Notes under the pieces: generated by a model
Seen by the model: the letters and a program-made list of their open reading frames with translations, nothing else
Databases searched by the model: none
What the model was told of the DNA's origin: nothing
Origin: Bacillota bacterium
Lineage (GTDB): Bacteria; Bacillota; Clostridia; Lachnospirales; Lachnospiraceae
Assembly (NCBI GenBank): GCA_023409535.1
Contig: JAEYGZ010000016.1
Location: forward strand, 1-33,227
Length of the DNA: 33,227 bases
Direction of reading: 5' to 3'
Translations under genes and position numbers: made by a program
Part shown: in pieces, positions 21,412-29,766 of the stretch
Layout: each line of letters opens with the position of its first letter
Position numbering within the stretch: the stretch's first letter is position 1

Positions 21412-23397
21412 CTATTTTAACACACTCTTTACAGCCTTTACTACGTTCTCTGTGGTAAATCCGAATTTCTTAAACAGGATACCTGCCGGTGCTGACGCTC
21501 CAAAGCCCTTCATGGTAACAGTGGTTCCGTCAAGACCCACATACTTGCCCCAGCCGAAGTCTGTCGCCGCTTCCACAGCAACTCTTGCCCTTACGCTCTT
21601 AGGCAGGATACTTTCCTTATATTCAGCAGGCTGTGCCTCAAACAGATCCATGGAAGGAATACTTACCACTCTGACATCAACGCCTTCCTTTGCAAGCTCA
21701 GCCTGTGCATTCAATCCAAGCTCAACCTCGGAACCGCTTGCCATAATGATGGCATCTGCAACAGCCTTCCCGGCATCGGATACCACATAGCCGCCCTTAA
21801 GTGCTTCCTTGGAAGAACCGGCTAACTGAGGAAGGTTTTGACGGCTCAATACCAATGCGGTAGGTGTTGTCTTGGAGGTAACCGCATAATACCAGGCAGC
21901 AATACACTCCGTAGCATCTGCCGGACGGAATACGGTAAAGTTCGGCATGGAACGAAGCATTGCCAATTGCTCGATGGGCTCATGGGTCGGTCCGTCTTCG
22001 CCGACGCCGATACTGTCATGGGTTAGGACAAAGGTAAGCGGAAGCCCCATCAGCGCGGAAAGTCTCGCCATGGGCTTAACATAATCACTGAAGACGAAGA
22101 AGGTGGATACATATGCTCTTAAACCACCATGAAGCGCAAGTCCGTTACCGATACCCGCCATCGCCAGCTCTCTGACGCCAAAGTGCAGATTACGGCCTCC
22201 ATAATTCTCCTTTGAGAAATCACCCATATCATTCATATAGGTCTTTGTGGAAGGAGAAAGATCCGCTGCGCCGCCGATTAAGTTCGGAAGATAATTCTTC
22301 AGACGGTTAATTACCTGTCCGGATAAGTTTCTTGTCGCCTCCGGCTTATCTGCATATGCCCAAAAATCCTCATTATTTAATAAATCTGCCGCAATATTCA
22401 AGTCATGATACTGCTCCCACAAAGCCTTCCTCTCCGGATAGGTTATGCAGTATTCGGTAAACATCTTATTCCAAACTTCTTCTACTTTAGCGTTCTCTTT
22501 TGCAATCGCCTGATAATTTGCATAGATTTCATCCGGAACAGTGAAAGCTTCCTCGTGTTCCCAGCCAAGCTTTTCTCTTAATGCTTTCACATTATCAGCA
22601 CCCAGCGGTTCGCCATGTGCACTTGCCATACCCTCTCTGGGGCTGCCAAAACCGATCTTTGTCTTCACGGTAATCATGGTCGGTCTGGACAGATCCGCTT
22701 TCGCAGCCTCTATTGCAGCTCCGATTTCAGCAAGATCATTGCCATCCTCAACCACCAGGGTCTGGAAGCCATATGCTTCAAAGCGTTTCTTGACATCCTC
22801 CTTGAACGCAATATCAGTGCTTCCTTCGATTGATATCTTATTGCTGTCATAAAGTACGATTAATTTGCCGAGTCCCAGAGTTCCGGCAAGGGACATCGCT
22901 TCTGAGGTAATACCCTCCATCATGCAACCGTCGCCCCCAAGTACGAAGGTAAAGTGGTCAACAACCGGGTATCCGCTCTTATTAAATACAGAAGCCAGAT
23001 GTGCCTCACCCATTGCCATACCGACAGCCATAGCCATACCTGCACCAAGAGGGCCTGTCGTTGCTTCCACACCGATGGTGTGGCCATATTCCGGATGACC
23101 GGGCGTTAAGGAACCGTCCTGGCGAAATTGCGCCAGGTCCTCTTTTGTAAGGCCGTATCCAAATAAATGCAGCAGCGAATACAACAGCATGGATCCATGA
23201 CCGCCGGATAAGATAAATCTGTCTCTGTTCTCCCATTTCGGATTTGCCGGATTATGCTTCATATGTTTCGCCCATAATTCATAAGCCATTGCAGCCGAGC
23301 CTAACGGTAATCCCGGATGTCCTGAATTTGCCTTCTGAACGCCATCAGCGGATAATACTCTTATGGCATTTACTGACATTGTATCGATGTTGCTCAT
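21412..23397 (-). CDS. tkt: Transketolase
   Basis: A 661-residue thiamine-diphosphate enzyme that moves two-carbon units between pentose and hexose/triose phosphates in the non-oxidative pentose phosphate pathway. Full length for the family. Visible features: substrate-loop GHPGLPLGSA and SGGHGSMLLYSLLHL near the N-terminus, the ThDP motif GDGCMMEGITSEAMSLAG...LYDSNKISIEG, the Pyr domain GVRELAMAGIGNGLALHGG with the catalytic-type glutamate, THDSIGVGEDGPTHEP, and SRQNLP. GGAGG lies 8 nt before the ATG. It follows the transaldolase gene by 69 nt and is probably co-transcribed with it. Confidence 0.97.
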   Translation of the reverse strand: MSNIDTMSVNAIRVLSADGVQKANSGHPGLPLGSAAMAYELWAKHMKHNPANPKWENRDRFILSGGHGSMLLYSLLHLFGYGLTKEDLAQFRQDGSLTPGHPEYGHTIGVEATTGPLGAGMAMAVGMAMGEAHLASVFNKSGYPVVDHFTFVLGGDGCMMEGITSEAMSLAGTLGLGKLIVLYDSNKISIEGSTDIAFKEDVKKRFEAYGFQTLVVEDGNDLAEIGAAIEAAKADLSRPTMITVKTKIGFGSPREGMASAHGEPLGADNVKALREKLGWEHEEAFTVPDEIYANYQAIAKENAKVEEVWNKMFTEYCITYPERKALWEQYHDLNIAADLLNNEDFWAYADKPEATRNLSGQVINRLKNYLPNLIGGAADLSPSTKTYMNDMGDFSKENYGGRNLHFGVRELAMAGIGNGLALHGGLRAYVSTFFVFSDYVKPMARLSALMGLPLTFVLTHDSIGVGEDGPTHEPIEQLAMLRSMPNFTVFRPADATECIAAWYYAVTSKTTPTALVLSRQNLPQLAGSSKEALKGGYVVSDAGKAVADAIIMASGSEVELGLNAQAELAKEGVDVRVVSIPSMDLFEAQPAEYKESILPKSVRARVAVEAATDFGWGKYVGLDGTTVTMKGFGASAPAGILFKKFGFTTENVVKAVKSVLK

Positions 23398-23466
23398 TAT
23401 AGATCCTCCTTAAGGTAATAAAATTTATAAATTGATGTGGTGCTTAACACAGTACTATCTACGTAA

Positions 23467-24120
23467 TTATTCGCCAAATACCGCGATATAATCCTGCTTA
23501 AATTTCTCTATCCCGGCAGTGGTCAAAGGGTGTTTGGTGCACTGCTCAATAACACTATAGGGAACGGTGGCAATATCCGCACCGGCTAAGGCGCATTCCG
23601 TAACATGAACTGCGCTGCGGATACTGGCAGCAATAATTTCTGTCTTCAAATTATAATTTTTGAAAATTTGTGCAATCGTTTTAATTAACTCTGTACCCAC
23701 AGTCGAAATGTCATCCAGACGTCCGACAAAAGGGGATACATAAGCAGCGCCTGCTCTTGCTGCCAGCAGGGCCTGATTTGCAGTAAATATTAAAGTAACA
23801 TTTGTCTTAATTCCTTCAGAAGATAAAACCTTTGTTGCTTTCAGTCCTTCGAGGGTCATAGGAATCTTCACAATCATATTGGGATGGATCTTTGCGATTT
23901 CTCTGCCCTCTTTTATCATGTCCTCTGCCAAAACTGTCGTTGCCTTTACCTCACCGCTGATTGGTCCGTCCACAATCTGCGTGATTTCCTTAATTACCTC
24001 TTCAAATACTCTTCCTTCCTTCGCAATCAGGGAAGGATTGGTTGTAACTCCGCAAATGACGCCTAACGCGCTTGCCTTCTTAATGTCTTCAACATTTGCC
24101 GTATCCAGAAATAGTTTCAT
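23467..24120 (-). CDS. tal: Transaldolase (short MipB/YwjH-type)
   Basis: A 217-residue TIM-barrel of the small transaldolase/fructose-6-phosphate aldolase family. D6 (LFLDTA), the TTNPSL motif at 26-31 and the Schiff-base lysine K85 (VKIPMT) are all present. The residue that separates the two activities is phenylalanine at 131 (YVSPFVGR), as in true transaldolases, whereas E. coli fructose-6-phosphate aldolase has tyrosine there; transaldolase is therefore preferred. I choose the ATG at 24120, with GGAGAGG 6 nt upstream and the standard MKLFLDTA beginning; an upstream ATG at 24141 is before the ribosome binding site. With transketolase it forms the sugar-rearranging pathway. Confidence 0.93.
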   Translation of the reverse strand: MKLFLDTANVEDIKKASALGVICGVTTNPSLIAKEGRVFEEVIKEITQIVDGPISGEVKATTVLAEDMIKEGREIAKIHPNMIVKIPMTLEGLKATKVLSSEGIKTNVTLIFTANQALLAARAGAAYVSPFVGRLDDISTVGTELIKTIAQIFKNYNLKTEIIAASIRSAVHVTECALAGADIATVPYSVIEQCTKHPLTTAGIEKFKQDYIAVFGE

Positions 24121-24175
24121 AATGTACCTCTCCATTGTCATTGGTTGTATTGTGCAATTAATATGGTAAATATAC

Positions 24176-24204
24176 TATAAATATACTTCCAAAACAATAT
24201 GCAA
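24176..24204 (-). promoter_or_regulatory. Promoter of the transaldolase-transketolase operon
   Basis: On the minus strand TTGCAT (24204-24199), a 17-nt spacer and TTTATA (24181-24176), about 55 nt upstream of the transaldolase start. Confidence 0.55.
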
Positions 24205-24257
24205 ATTACACACACATTTCGTAAAATACGGCAATTTTCTATCCATATAAACAATCG

Positions 24258-26468
24258 CTAAACAGTGATATATCTTTCCTCAAATTGGTCGACTGTCATG
24301 GGCTTCGCAAAATAATATCCCTGTATAATATCACAGCCAACCTTGCATAAAAACTCAACCTGATCTCTGGTCTCAATACACTCCGCTACAACCTTGATAT
24401 GCAGGTCCTTTGCCATGTTGATGGTATTGCGGATAACCGTCAGCCCCCGCTCCACCTCATCCGTTAAGCGGAACAATTCACCGTCCAGCTTTACCACATC
24501 CAGCGGCAGATCCTTTAAGGAATTTAAGGAGGAATATCCTGCACCGAAATCATCCATGGATACGATAAAACCATACCCTCTCAGGCGGATAACCGTATCG
24601 ATCAGCATCTGCTTATTCTGCAGGAATGCACTTTCCGTAAGCTCCAGCTCAATCAAAGGATGCGGTACGCCATAGCTGTCAACGATCTCCGTAATTATTT
24701 CCGCCAGGTGAGCGTTCGCAAAATGCAGCCTTGAGATATTTACTGAAATCGGCAGCGGCGTATAGTCCTTATCCAGCCAGTTTTTCAAAAGCTCACATAC
24801 CTTGCGTAGCATGTAATAATCAAGCTCCGTAATAAAACCATTCTTCTCAAAAACCGGAATAAAATAACTGGGGGACAGCGGTTTTCCGCTGTTATTCTGC
24901 CAGCGGACCAAAGCCTCCGCTCCTGATATTGTTTCTTCCTTTGCCATGTATTTCGGCTGAAGATAAACGAGAAATTCATCATTATTCAGGGCATCATTCA
25001 TGGATTTTTCTATCTCTTCCTCTTTCAGCAATCTGCCCTTTGCCACATCATCAAAAAAAGATATGATATTTTCCGAACTGCCTTTGATATTATTCTTAGC
25101 AATGGAAGCAAACTCACCCATTCGGTCGATGGTTTCATTACGCCCCGTAATATAGTAAACACCGTAGAATATTCTTGCTGTCTTGGTATAAAGAAGCTGA
25201 TGCAGCAGGTCATTCAAGTCGTTGATACGTTCCATCAGCTCATACTCATCCAGATAGGACATTAGAATATAAAACTGGTCTGCAGCATACCGGGTAAAGG
25301 GCTCCCCAAATCCGGCCCACCTCCTGATAATATGGTAGATGTCCTTTAAAACCTCATCGCCCTTTTGATATCCATAAGCATCATTAATGATTTTAAAGCG
25401 GTTAATATCAAAATTTACCAAGGCAAACTTTTTCCTTAGGAACTGCTTGCCGTTTAAAATTTTGCTTACATTTATTCTGAACCTATACCAGTTATCACCG
25501 CCGGTGACCGGATCCAGATAGAGTGTCCTGATCATCTTACGGTTTGCAAGCCTCTGGAGAAATATCATTATCACAAACAGGAATAAAGAGAGGATCGTGA
25601 CAACGATCCACATCCAGTTAGTAAGCTTCAGAATATCCTGTGTTGCAGGATTTACAGTGTATTTCTTACCATATAATACCGTCCAGTTATTTCTGCCCAG
25701 GGGTTCCTGACTCCAGATAAACTTGTCCTCCGAATCCTCCTTTTGGAATAACTCCTTCCATCCAACAATTGTCGACAAACTTGTCCTGGATTGATTAAGC
25801 ACACCGCCGGAAGTCAAAGCGCTGTAAGAAAAATCAGAAGTGTCCGTACCTTTCACATAAGCCACCGGTTCGTTATTCGCATTCAGCAAATAAATTAATC
25901 CACCTTCTGCTGCCTCCTGATCAAGTACTGAGATGCCGGAGATTTCAGCCCGGATCAAAGCAATCAGAACCCCCGTAACATTATTGCCTGCATTGACCGG
26001 CATCGCCTGCAATACATATGGAACAGTATCATCGGTATATGATATCTGGTTTGAAATAAAAGTCAGACCTTGGGCAGCTGATTGAAAGTAATCTTCCCCG
26101 CCAACCTTTTTCACCTTTCCTTCACCGTTAAATCCAATTCCTTCTGTATCAACATAGTACAAATCCAGATAGGAAGGGTCTGAAGAAAGGGAAGAAAGCA
26201 GAGATATCATTGTCGCTCGATCCGGCGACTCTACCTTTTCAATTTCAGCTGCCAAAGTCTGCAGCGCCTGATTTTTATTCTCAAAATCCTGATTGATTAT
26301 AGATGCGGCATCGCCTGCAAAAGAAGCATTGGCCTCACATTGTGATTCAAAGCTGTATCTGGCCAAACGGTTCATATGATATAAACCAATTGCCATTGTT
26401 ACAATTACGCCGAAAATCGCAAATAAAATAAGTGGAGCCGTTTTATTCCTGGGCAATGCGAGCTTCAT
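24258..26468 (-). CDS. Membrane c-di-GMP phosphodiesterase-like protein: dCACHE-degenerate GGDEF-EAL
   Basis: A 736-residue protein. Two membrane spans (about 13-32 and 282-306) enclose an extracellular sensor of about 250 residues resembling a dCACHE domain (ATMISLLSSLSSDPSYLDLYYVD-like segments). Next comes a GGDEF fold (about 325-480) whose signature is degenerate, YAADQF near residue 394 in place of GG(D/E)EF, so it should not synthesise c-di-GMP. The C-terminal EAL domain keeps its key motifs: EALVRW (about 517), NISRLHF, ELTESAF, DDFGAGYSS, KLDGEL, AECIET and IQGYYFAKP. It is predicted to be an active phosphodiesterase that lowers c-di-GMP in response to an extracellular ligand. GAGGAG lies about 8 nt before the ATG. 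It is transcribed apart from its neighbours. Confidence 0.92.
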   Translation of the reverse strand: MKLALPRNKTAPLILFAIFGVIVTMAIGLYHMNRLARYSFESQCEANASFAGDAASIINQDFENKNQALQTLAAEIEKVESPDRATMISLLSSLSSDPSYLDLYYVDTEGIGFNGEGKVKKVGGEDYFQSAAQGLTFISNQISYTDDTVPYVLQAMPVNAGNNVTGVLIALIRAEISGISVLDQEAAEGGLIYLLNANNEPVAYVKGTDTSDFSYSALTSGGVLNQSRTSLSTIVGWKELFQKEDSEDKFIWSQEPLGRNNWTVLYGKKYTVNPATQDILKLTNWMWIVVTILSLFLFVIMIFLQRLANRKMIRTLYLDPVTGGDNWYRFRINVSKILNGKQFLRKKFALVNFDINRFKIINDAYGYQKGDEVLKDIYHIIRRWAGFGEPFTRYAADQFYILMSYLDEYELMERINDLNDLLHQLLYTKTARIFYGVYYITGRNETIDRMGEFASIAKNNIKGSSENIISFFDDVAKGRLLKEEEIEKSMNDALNNDEFLVYLQPKYMAKEETISGAEALVRWQNNSGKPLSPSYFIPVFEKNGFITELDYYMLRKVCELLKNWLDKDYTPLPISVNISRLHFANAHLAEIITEIVDSYGVPHPLIELELTESAFLQNKQMLIDTVIRLRGYGFIVSMDDFGAGYSSLNSLKDLPLDVVKLDGELFRLTDEVERGLTVIRNTINMAKDLHIKVVAECIETRDQVEFLCKVGCDIIQGYYFAKPMTVDQFEERYITV

Positions 26469-26568
26469 GTTGTATCTCCTCGTATGTATATCATTTTTAT
26501 TTATATTGTAGTTTCATTTAGCTAAATTTTCATAAAAAAGATATTTCTTCTACATCATACACTATTTC

Positions 26569-27693
26569 TTACATTGTTGTCAAAATATCTTCTACTCTTT
26601 TTAACTGTTTTCTGATTTCCAGTTTTTGCGGACATTTTCGCTCGCAACGGCCACAATCACTACAATCCTGAATTGTTTTTCCTCCTTCCCTGATATATTT
26701 TTTCAGCTCATGACGCGCATGATCCGTTAATCCGTATACATTATGGTAGGTAAACAGATTAAAGATGTGAGGAATCTTAATGTCCATCGGACAGGGCTGG
26801 CAATATTCGCAGCCGGTACAGTATAAATCACTGAATTTCTTCAGCTGATCCACTGCCTCGCCAAGCTGCTTCCACTCCTGCATCGTAAGTGGTTTCCCTT
26901 CGCCGGCAATCGCCAGATTCTTCTCCACCATATCCATGCTTCCCATCCCGGATAATGCACAGCTGACACCGGGATTACCCAGCACAAATTTAAATGCTAA
27001 TTCATACGTAGCAATAGAAGGCTTTCCTGTAAGCTTCGCATACAAATCGGTAGGTGCTGCAAGTCTTCCTCCTCCCACAGGTCCCATAACCACCACCCCA
27101 AGTCCCTTAGAGGCTGCATAGGCGATCATCTCTTCGTTGCTGCGGTCAAGAAGATTATATTGCACCAGCATCGTTTCCATTACACCGGCCGTATCAATAA
27201 TATGCTTGATATGCTCCGACTTATCATGGAAGGAGAAGGAAATGTGCCTGATTAATCCCTCTTCCTTTGCTTTCAGCGCCTCCTTAATCAAATCCAGCTT
27301 CATAATCTTCTTATCAAAGCTTTCCTTATTGATACCCCAGAAATGATAAAAATCGATGTAGTCCGTATCCATCTTCTTCAGGCTTTTCTCAAGCGCTTTG
27401 CGGTAATCCCCGGCAACATGAACTTCCTCCAAAGGGATCTTTGTGGAAAGCATAACCTCCTCCCGGATATCCTTCATCGCTTTACCAACCGTTGCCTCAC
27501 TGTTTTTGTGAAGATAGTACGGTGCGGTATCAAAATAATTTACACCGTTATCATAGGCATGCCTTAGCATAGGAATTGCTTGCTCTTCGTCAATGAACCA
27601 TTCGCCGTCCTTTTCATATTCCGGCAGACGCATGCAGCCAAAACCCAACGAAGATATTTCTTTTCCGGTAGAACCAAATTTACGATAAATCAT
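26569..27693 (-). CDS. Aldo/keto reductase with C-terminal 4Fe-4S domain
   Basis: A 374-residue oxidoreductase. The barrel (about 1-275) carries the AKR tetrad: D and Y in FDTAPYYLHKN, K in STKIP and H in FYHFWGI. The C-terminal region has two cysteine clusters, CTGCEYCQPCP and CSDCGRCERKCP, which should hold iron-sulfur clusters as in the widespread anaerobe family annotated as ferredoxin-type AKR. It probably reduces an aldehyde or ketone with NAD(P)H, with electron exchange through the clusters; the substrate is unknown. It is separated from the GGDEF/EAL gene by 100 nt and is likely a single-gene unit. Between it and the next gene upstream (27694-27849) I see nothing else. Confidence 0.93.
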   Translation of the reverse strand: MIYRKFGSTGKEISSLGFGCMRLPEYEKDGEWFIDEEQAIPMLRHAYDNGVNYFDTAPYYLHKNSEATVGKAMKDIREEVMLSTKIPLEEVHVAGDYRKALEKSLKKMDTDYIDFYHFWGINKESFDKKIMKLDLIKEALKAKEEGLIRHISFSFHDKSEHIKHIIDTAGVMETMLVQYNLLDRSNEEMIAYAASKGLGVVVMGPVGGGRLAAPTDLYAKLTGKPSIATYELAFKFVLGNPGVSCALSGMGSMDMVEKNLAIAGEGKPLTMQEWKQLGEAVDQLKKFSDLYCTGCEYCQPCPMDIKIPHIFNLFTYHNVYGLTDHARHELKKYIREGGKTIQDCSDCGRCERKCPQKLEIRKQLKRVEDILTTM

Positions 27694-27849
27694 ACTCTAC
27701 GCATCCTTTCCTGTTCTTTGATATAGATACTAATAAATCGTTCCTTAGCATTATATATCAAATAACCATCCTATTCCATGTATCTCCTTATCTTCTTTTT
27801 GTACCGGATTATCAACAGAAGGTGAAAGGACGCAATCTATTCATAAATC

Positions 27850-28305
27850 TTACTCCTTTGACTTTCTGCCGAATTTTTTATCAAGGAGTAAATTATACAG
27901 AAACCCGGCAACCACGAAGAGACTGCCCACTAATTTTAACAAAGAAAATTCTTTTGATTCCCTCCAGTCGATGAGAATTCCCAGTGCAAACTGTCCTAAA
28001 AAAACCAATAACGTTAAATAAAAGGCTGGCACCCGGGGCGTAATATAATTGGAAACCATGATGATGACAATTCCCAGAATACCTCCAAGATAAGCCCAAA
28101 ATGGTATCGGGGTATCAACGGATGTATAATAAAAACCGCGTTGCAGGATGAACAGCATAAGGATGGAGAAGAAAATACCAACAATATAATTGATTACAGT
28201 TGCCTGAATGGTACCTATTTTTTCTGCCAGCCTGGCATTGAGCATTCTCCCCAGAACAACCGTAACGCCCGATAAAATGGAAATGGCTCCATATAGTATT
28301 ATCAT
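27850..28305 (-). CDS. DMT/YdcZ-family (DUF606) small membrane transporter, second of pair
   Basis: A 151-residue protein with five hydrophobic segments starting MIILYGAISILSGVTVVLGRMLNARLAEKIG and including TPRVPAFYLTLLVFLGQFALG, typical of the DUF606/YdcZ family of small drug/metabolite-type transporters. It ends with a basic tail (KKFGRKSKE). Such proteins commonly occur as adjacent pairs, probably forming a heterodimer. The ATG at 28305 has AAGGAAA about 8 nt upstream; a longer frame from 28347 would overlap the preceding gene. It lies 20 nt after its partner in one operon. The substrate is not known. Confidence 0.85.
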   Translation of the reverse strand: MIILYGAISILSGVTVVLGRMLNARLAEKIGTIQATVINYIVGIFFSILMLFILQRGFYYTSVDTPIPFWAYLGGILGIVIIMVSNYITPRVPAFYLTLLVFLGQFALGILIDWRESKEFSLLKLVGSLFVVAGFLYNLLLDKKFGRKSKE

Positions 28306-28325
28306 AAATAAATTTCCTTTCCTTC

Positions 28326-28748
28326 TTATTGAATAGCCATAATACAAATGCCAATACCGATTATCCCGAGTCCGATAAGCTTTTTCGGATTAACCTTAAT
28401 CACCTTCATGCCAAGAAGGCCGAAATGATCCGCCAGCAGTGAAAAAGCGGTCTGCCCCAAAAGCCCCAGTGCAAGAGGAAGAGAAACTCCAAGCTTCTCA
28501 TAGCTTAAATTCGTAAACATAACCGTTCCAATACCTACCAAGCCGGCACTGTACAAATAGAGCGGAAGCCCTTTTGGAAATGTCATTCTCGCACGTTTTA
28601 TGAAAAACACGGCTAGTATCCCTATTAAACCTACGAGATGAATAAGCACTGTAGACAGCGGATTACCATACCCGTTTGATAAGCTGCCGTTAAAGAATAT
28701 CATAATGGAAGTGATCGCTCCCACTATCAGTGAAATAATATAATTCAT
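28326..28748 (-). CDS. DMT/YdcZ-family (DUF606) small membrane transporter, first of pair
   Basis: A 140-residue membrane protein with five hydrophobic segments (ISLIVGAITSIMIFFNGSL, VLIHLVGLIGILAVFF, YLYSAGLVGIGTVMF, LGVSLPLALGLLGQTAFSLL and IGLGIIGIGICIMA). The family features N in the first helix and the GQ in LLGQTAF, both also seen in the second protein. GGAGG lies 3-5 nt before the ATG. It is transcribed divergently from a Crp/Fnr regulator gene, with a shared palindromic site between them, so it is probably that regulator's target. Confidence 0.86.
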   Translation of the reverse strand: MNYIISLIVGAITSIMIFFNGSLSNGYGNPLSTVLIHLVGLIGILAVFFIKRARMTFPKGLPLYLYSAGLVGIGTVMFTNLSYEKLGVSLPLALGLLGQTAFSLLADHFGLLGMKVIKVNPKKLIGLGIIGIGICIMAIQ

Positions 28749-28823
28749 AATCCCTCCTTGCTTCTTTTCACAGAAACCTGACGATGTTCTTTATTACTGT
28801 ATCATAAAGTCATTGTGTTGTAC

Positions 28824-28839
28824 TATGACATATGTCATA
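28824..28839. promoter_or_regulatory. Palindromic Crp/Fnr-type operator between divergent genes
   Basis: TATGACATATGTCATA is a perfect 16-nt palindrome with TATGA-N6-TCATA geometry, that of Crp/Fnr boxes (TGTGA-N6-TCACA). It lies inside a plausible plus-strand promoter (TTGTGT 28813-28818, 17-nt spacer, CATAAT 28836-28841) and about 75 nt upstream of the minus-strand transporter start. The adjacent Crp/Fnr protein is the likely ligand. Confidence 0.65.
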
Positions 28840-28923
28840 ATAATAGTGTTAGTTTACATGTTGCCTTATTGCTTCAACTCATAATAATGTAGTTTTACTC
28901 AATTTTATCAGAATGGAGAATAT

Positions 28924-29613
28924 ATGCTTCGTATCAATGACAATGCACGCATAGCCGGTTTTGTGGGGGAATATGAGATGAATAAAATATTTTCAAAGGA
29001 TATGACCTCCCACATGGAACTGCTCTTCTATCGTAAAAATGAATATATGGTAAAGGAGGGCGAGGAGATCCCCTATCTTTTGTTCCTGACAGAAGGAAAA
29101 GCAAAGGTTTTTACATCCTTAAGCAACGGAAAGTCTCTTCTCCTATGCTTCTATCAGGGATTTAAAGTATTGGGGGATTTGGAAGCGGTGGATGATGTAA
29201 AAGCCGTGACAAATGTACAGGCCATTGCAGACTCGCTGTGTATCGGAATACCTTACCGGATCGTAAGAAAATATCTATTGGAGGATGCAAGATTTCTGCG
29301 TTATATCTGCTCTTCCCTGGGCGGAAAATTAAATCGCTGTTCCAAAAACAGCTCCATCAATCTATTATTTCCCCTTGAGAATCGTTTGGCAAGCTATATT
29401 TATACTACCGGAGAACGCACCCTGAAAAAGCCTTTCATTACCTTTCATGAGAATCTGACTGAAATTGCAGAGCTTCTAGGCACCAGCTACCGGCACTTAT
29501 TAAGATCCCTATCGGAATTATGCGATAAGAATATTCTGAAAAAGGAAGGCAGCACCTATATCGTCATTGATGAAAAAACATTGCTTACGTTATCTGCCGA
29601 TTTATATAAGTGA
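28924..29613 (+). CDS. Crp/Fnr-family transcriptional regulator (YeiL-like)
   Basis: A 229-residue regulator: a cyclic-nucleotide-binding-type beta-roll (about 20-135; YMVKEGEEIPYLLFLTEGKAKVF and LLLCFYQGFKVLGDLEAVDD) joined by a dimer helix to a winged helix (about 165-220; LTEIAELLGTSYRHLLRSLSELCDKNILKKEGSTYIV). There are no Fnr-type N-terminal cysteines for an iron-sulfur cluster, and the cAMP-contact residues of Crp are not evident, so the effector is unknown. It resembles YeiL-type regulators, which are often next to DUF606 transporters as here. GGAG lies 7 nt before the ATG. Expression is likely autoregulated through the palindrome at 28824-28839. Confidence 0.9.
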   Translation: MLRINDNARIAGFVGEYEMNKIFSKDMTSHMELLFYRKNEYMVKEGEEIPYLLFLTEGKAKVFTSLSNGKSLLLCFYQGFKVLGDLEAVDDVKAVTNVQAIADSLCIGIPYRIVRKYLLEDARFLRYICSSLGGKLNRCSKNSSINLLFPLENRLASYIYTTGERTLKKPFITFHENLTEIAELLGTSYRHLLRSLSELCDKNILKKEGSTYIVIDEKTLLTLSADLYK

Positions 29614-29700
29614 TTACTTAACAGCTATCCTGCACTATCTTTTATAAGGTAACCCATAGTTTTCACATAGCTGCACTTTTGTTTTCATAAGTTACAATTA

Positions 29701-29743
29701 AAACCCTACACTATAACACCAGACTTTACTATGGTGGTATTAT
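29701..29743 (+). repeat. 43-nt repeat, upstream copy, before the MerR gene
   Basis: This segment matches 30513-30555 at about 36 of 43 positions, including AAACCCTACACT and TAACACCAGACTT. It keeps a partial AACACCA/TGGTGGT inverted repeat. Located 24 nt before the MerR-type start codon, it is a good operator candidate. No standard -35/-10 pair is obvious, which is common for MerR-type promoters with wide spacers. The DNA from 29614 to 29700 holds nothing else I can name. Confidence 0.65.
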
Positions 29744-29766
29744 GGTGCAATAGAAGGGGTGATAGG

